The notes under the pieces are model-generated. The model searched no databases and was not told where the DNA came from. It saw nothing but the letters and a program-made list of their open reading frames with translations. 64,000 bases of DNA, taken from positions 225,565-289,564 of the forward strand of contig JACPUU010000004.1 in assembly GCA_016192075.1 (NCBI GenBank), in the 5' to 3' direction. Origin of the DNA: Bacteroidota bacterium (lineage in GTDB: Bacteria > Bacteroidota > Bacteroidia > Flavobacteriales_D > Crocinitomicaceae). Both the position numbers and the translations under genes were made by a program. Of the stretch, positions 62,200 through 64,000 are shown piece after piece (position 1 is the first letter of the stretch; each line of letters opens with the position of its first letter).

Positions 62200-64000
62200 A
62201 TGAAGCAAATAGAAAAGGGATTACAGATTGTATGTGCATGGGTTGCGTTACATGGAACACAAACGTTTGCACAGGATTTGTTTTATCAGTGGGGCCTGGG
62301 CTTTGCTGATATGAATTACGTGGAGCAAGGCGGAGAGCTTGATGCTGCGGGTAATTTAATCACGTTCAGCTGTTATAACGGCACCCATGACATGGACCCA
62401 ACGGCTGGCGGTGACGTGATAACTCCTGCCGGCAGTTATGATTTTTTTCTGGCTAAGTATGACCCTGACGGTCTATTACTTTGGAGTCATGGTTTTGGCG
62501 CTCCACCAAATGAAATTGTGGGTGATGTAACAACCGACAGCGATTTGAATATTTACATAACGGGCCATATACAGGGTGGTCCGGTAGATTTTAATCCAGC
62601 TTTTCCCGGTACAACAGTGCTTTCTTCTTCCGGCTTGTTTGATTCTTTTATCGCCAAATATAACCCGGACGGTGAACTGATCTGGATTAAAATTATCGGA
62701 AACCCGACTTCAAATGACAAGGCACTGTTTATTGACATTGATGACAACCTGAATGTTTATATATCCGGGCTTTTTATGGGAACAACGGACTTTGATCCAT
62801 CACTGTCCAACACCTCTTTAAGCAGCACCCCGGGCTTTAACGATGTTTTTGTTGCGAAATATGACACCAGCGGAAATTTTGTTTGGGTAAAGCAAATTAC
62901 CGGCTCTGAATATTACGAGCTGAACGCCATGACAATTGACAACAACAATGATCTTATTGTATCAACCATTTATACAACATCGTCTGATTTTAATCCATCC
63001 GGTGGCGGAGATGTACATACTGTTCCGACCGACTATGCACCAACCTCGCTGACAAAATTTGGCTCAGACGGAACGTACCTGTGGACAAAAGATTTATCCG
63101 GCAATGCACTAACGGCCTGGTTGGATATAAACGATATGAAGACAGATGCAGCGAATAACATTATTATTGGCGCATACTATGAAAATAATCCTGATTTTGA
63201 CCCGTCTGCCGGAGTGGCTATTTTTCCTTCAATTCCCGCTTCCGGTTGCTTCTGTTTTGCCAAGTATGATGCAAATGGAAATTATACCTACGCAAAAACC
63301 TTTGGCTATGGATCGGTCACTTCACTTGACCTGGATGCTGCAGGAAATATCTACCTGGCGGGAGTTTATAGCCTGACGGTTGATTTTGACCCGTCGACCG
63401 GAACTCAAAGCAAAACATCAAACGGTTTGGCAGATTTGTTCCTGGCTAAGTATTCGTCAGTCGGCAATTATGAATGGGTTTATACAAACGGAGGAACGGC
63501 CCAGGATGTACTTATGGACGTTGAGGTAAGCCCGGGCGGAAGTATCAGGGTTGTGGGGCATAATGAAAATCCGGCAGTTGATTTTGATCCGTCTCCGGCA
63601 ATACAAACACTGACCATGGAGACCACTGGAACAATTGCTTCTTTCTGGGCACGCTATGATCAATGTCTGGCAACAACCGCAACTGATGTTCAGACAGCCT
63701 GCGGTTCTTACACCTGGATAAATGGTACAACCTATACCGCTTCAAACAATACCGCCACACATGTTTTGACAAATGCAGAAGGATGTGATTCAATTATAAC
63801 ATTAAATCTCACGATCAATCCCGTTCTTGCATCGTCACAAACACTCAGTATTTGTTCGGGTGAATCGGTCACGGTTGGTACAAGCACATATTCCACAAGC
63901 GGCGTTTATACCGATGTGTTAACGGCCGTGAACGGATGTGACAGCACTGTAACAACTGATTTGACTGTTGGCGCTGCTATTTCGGGCTCACAAACACTCA
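62200..64000 (+). CDS. SBBP-like/T9SS surface protein, cut by the window end
   Basis: 600 codons visible from the ATG at 62200 with no stop. Signal peptide MKQIEKGLQIVCAWVALHGTQTFAQ, then propeller-like repeats, each with DFNPxxxG or DFDPSxG phrases (GGPVDFNPAFPGTTVL; TTDFDPSLSNTSL; VDFDPSTGTQSK) and an AKYDxxGxxxW strand. From about residue 490 come repeats with Cys (ATDVQTACGSYTWINGTTYT, EGCDSIITLNLTIN), the same unit as in the gene at 52234. A T9SS sorting domain is expected beyond the window. Confidence 0.8.
   Translation, partial: MKQIEKGLQIVCAWVALHGTQTFAQDLFYQWGLGFADMNYVEQGGELDAAGNLITFSCYNGTHDMDPTAGGDVITPAGSYDFFLAKYDPDGLLLWSHGFGAPPNEIVGDVTTDSDLNIYITGHIQGGPVDFNPAFPGTTVLSSSGLFDSFIAKYNPDGELIWIKIIGNPTSNDKALFIDIDDNLNVYISGLFMGTTDFDPSLSNTSLSSTPGFNDVFVAKYDTSGNFVWVKQITGSEYYELNAMTIDNNNDLIVSTIYTTSSDFNPSGGGDVHTVPTDYAPTSLTKFGSDGTYLWTKDLSGNALTAWLDINDMKTDAANNIIIGAYYENNPDFDPSAGVAIFPSIPASGCFCFAKYDANGNYTYAKTFGYGSVTSLDLDAAGNIYLAGVYSLTVDFDPSTGTQSKTSNGLADLFLAKYSSVGNYEWVYTNGGTAQDVLMDVEVSPGGSIRVVGHNENPAVDFDPSPAIQTLTMETTGTIASFWARYDQCLATTATDVQTACGSYTWINGTTYTASNNTATHVLTNAEGCDSIITLNLTINPVLASSQTLSICSGESVTVGTSTYSTSGVYTDVLTAVNGCDSTVTTDLTVGAAISGSQTL

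Noticed and set aside
62103..62309. Plus-strand 68-codon frame
   Set aside because: The overlapping frame from 62200 has a signal peptide and continues for 600 codons; this one is a shadow.

Overview
The window looks like a piece of a Bacteroidota chromosome, most likely order Flavobacteriales. The evidence is the set of type IX secretion (T9SS) substrates with type A and type B sorting domains, a PorP/SprF protein, LytTR two-component pairs, a DUF4920-like lipoprotein, and promoters of the Bacteroidota kind (TAnnTTTG). Two backbone blocks, about 1-21.06 kb and 49.4-64 kb, flank an A+T-richer accessory block of about 28.3 kb.

Left backbone (1-21.06 kb): a membrane protein; a GIY-YIG gene that has lost its N-terminal half; gdhA (glutamate dehydrogenase) with a clear terminator; a 1648-residue T9SS adhesin-like protein; a three-gene unit of an SBBP/PKD type B substrate, PorP/SprF and a TPR-PD40-OmpA-DUF1573 protein; a DUF4920-like lipoprotein; two T9SS type A proteins with near-duplicate C-termini, one PhoX-like; and tRNA-Leu(CAA).

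Accessory block (21.06-49.4 kb): an integrated element carrying a defence island. A large serine recombinase reads into the tRNA-Leu gene. Its displaced original 3' end can be read at the far end of the element (49338-49399), which fixes both attachment junctions. Cargo in order: a sigma factor with a DUF4065-like partner; an expanded Pycsar-like operon (small ORF, PycTM-like effector, nucleotide cyclase, E2-like/SEC-C protein, membrane protein with HExxH); a PD-(D/E)XK-like protein and an HNH protein; two XRE regulators; a long operon of XRE, OLD-like AAA ATPase, unknown partner, HsdM, HsdS, HsdR and a PIF1-like helicase; a Septu-like AAA + HNH pair preceded by a membrane protein; a HARE-HTH protein with a nuclease-like half; and an orphan AbiEi-type antitoxin.

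Right backbone (49.4-64 kb): LytTR regulator with HisKA_2-type kinase; a delta-60-repeat/LamG T9SS protein; a 57-bp scar of a second, related recombinase gene (55693-55749); a STAS-like gene without an ATG; a beta-barrel protein; CorA; a second LytTR regulator with a propeller sensor kinase; and a T9SS protein cut by the window end.

Best candidates for something new: the Pycsar operon carrying E2-like/SEC-C and HExxH genes, the Septu-like operon with its own membrane protein, and the AAA/unknown pair inside the type I restriction operon. All function calls rest on reading motifs by eye and on recall of families; no search was run.
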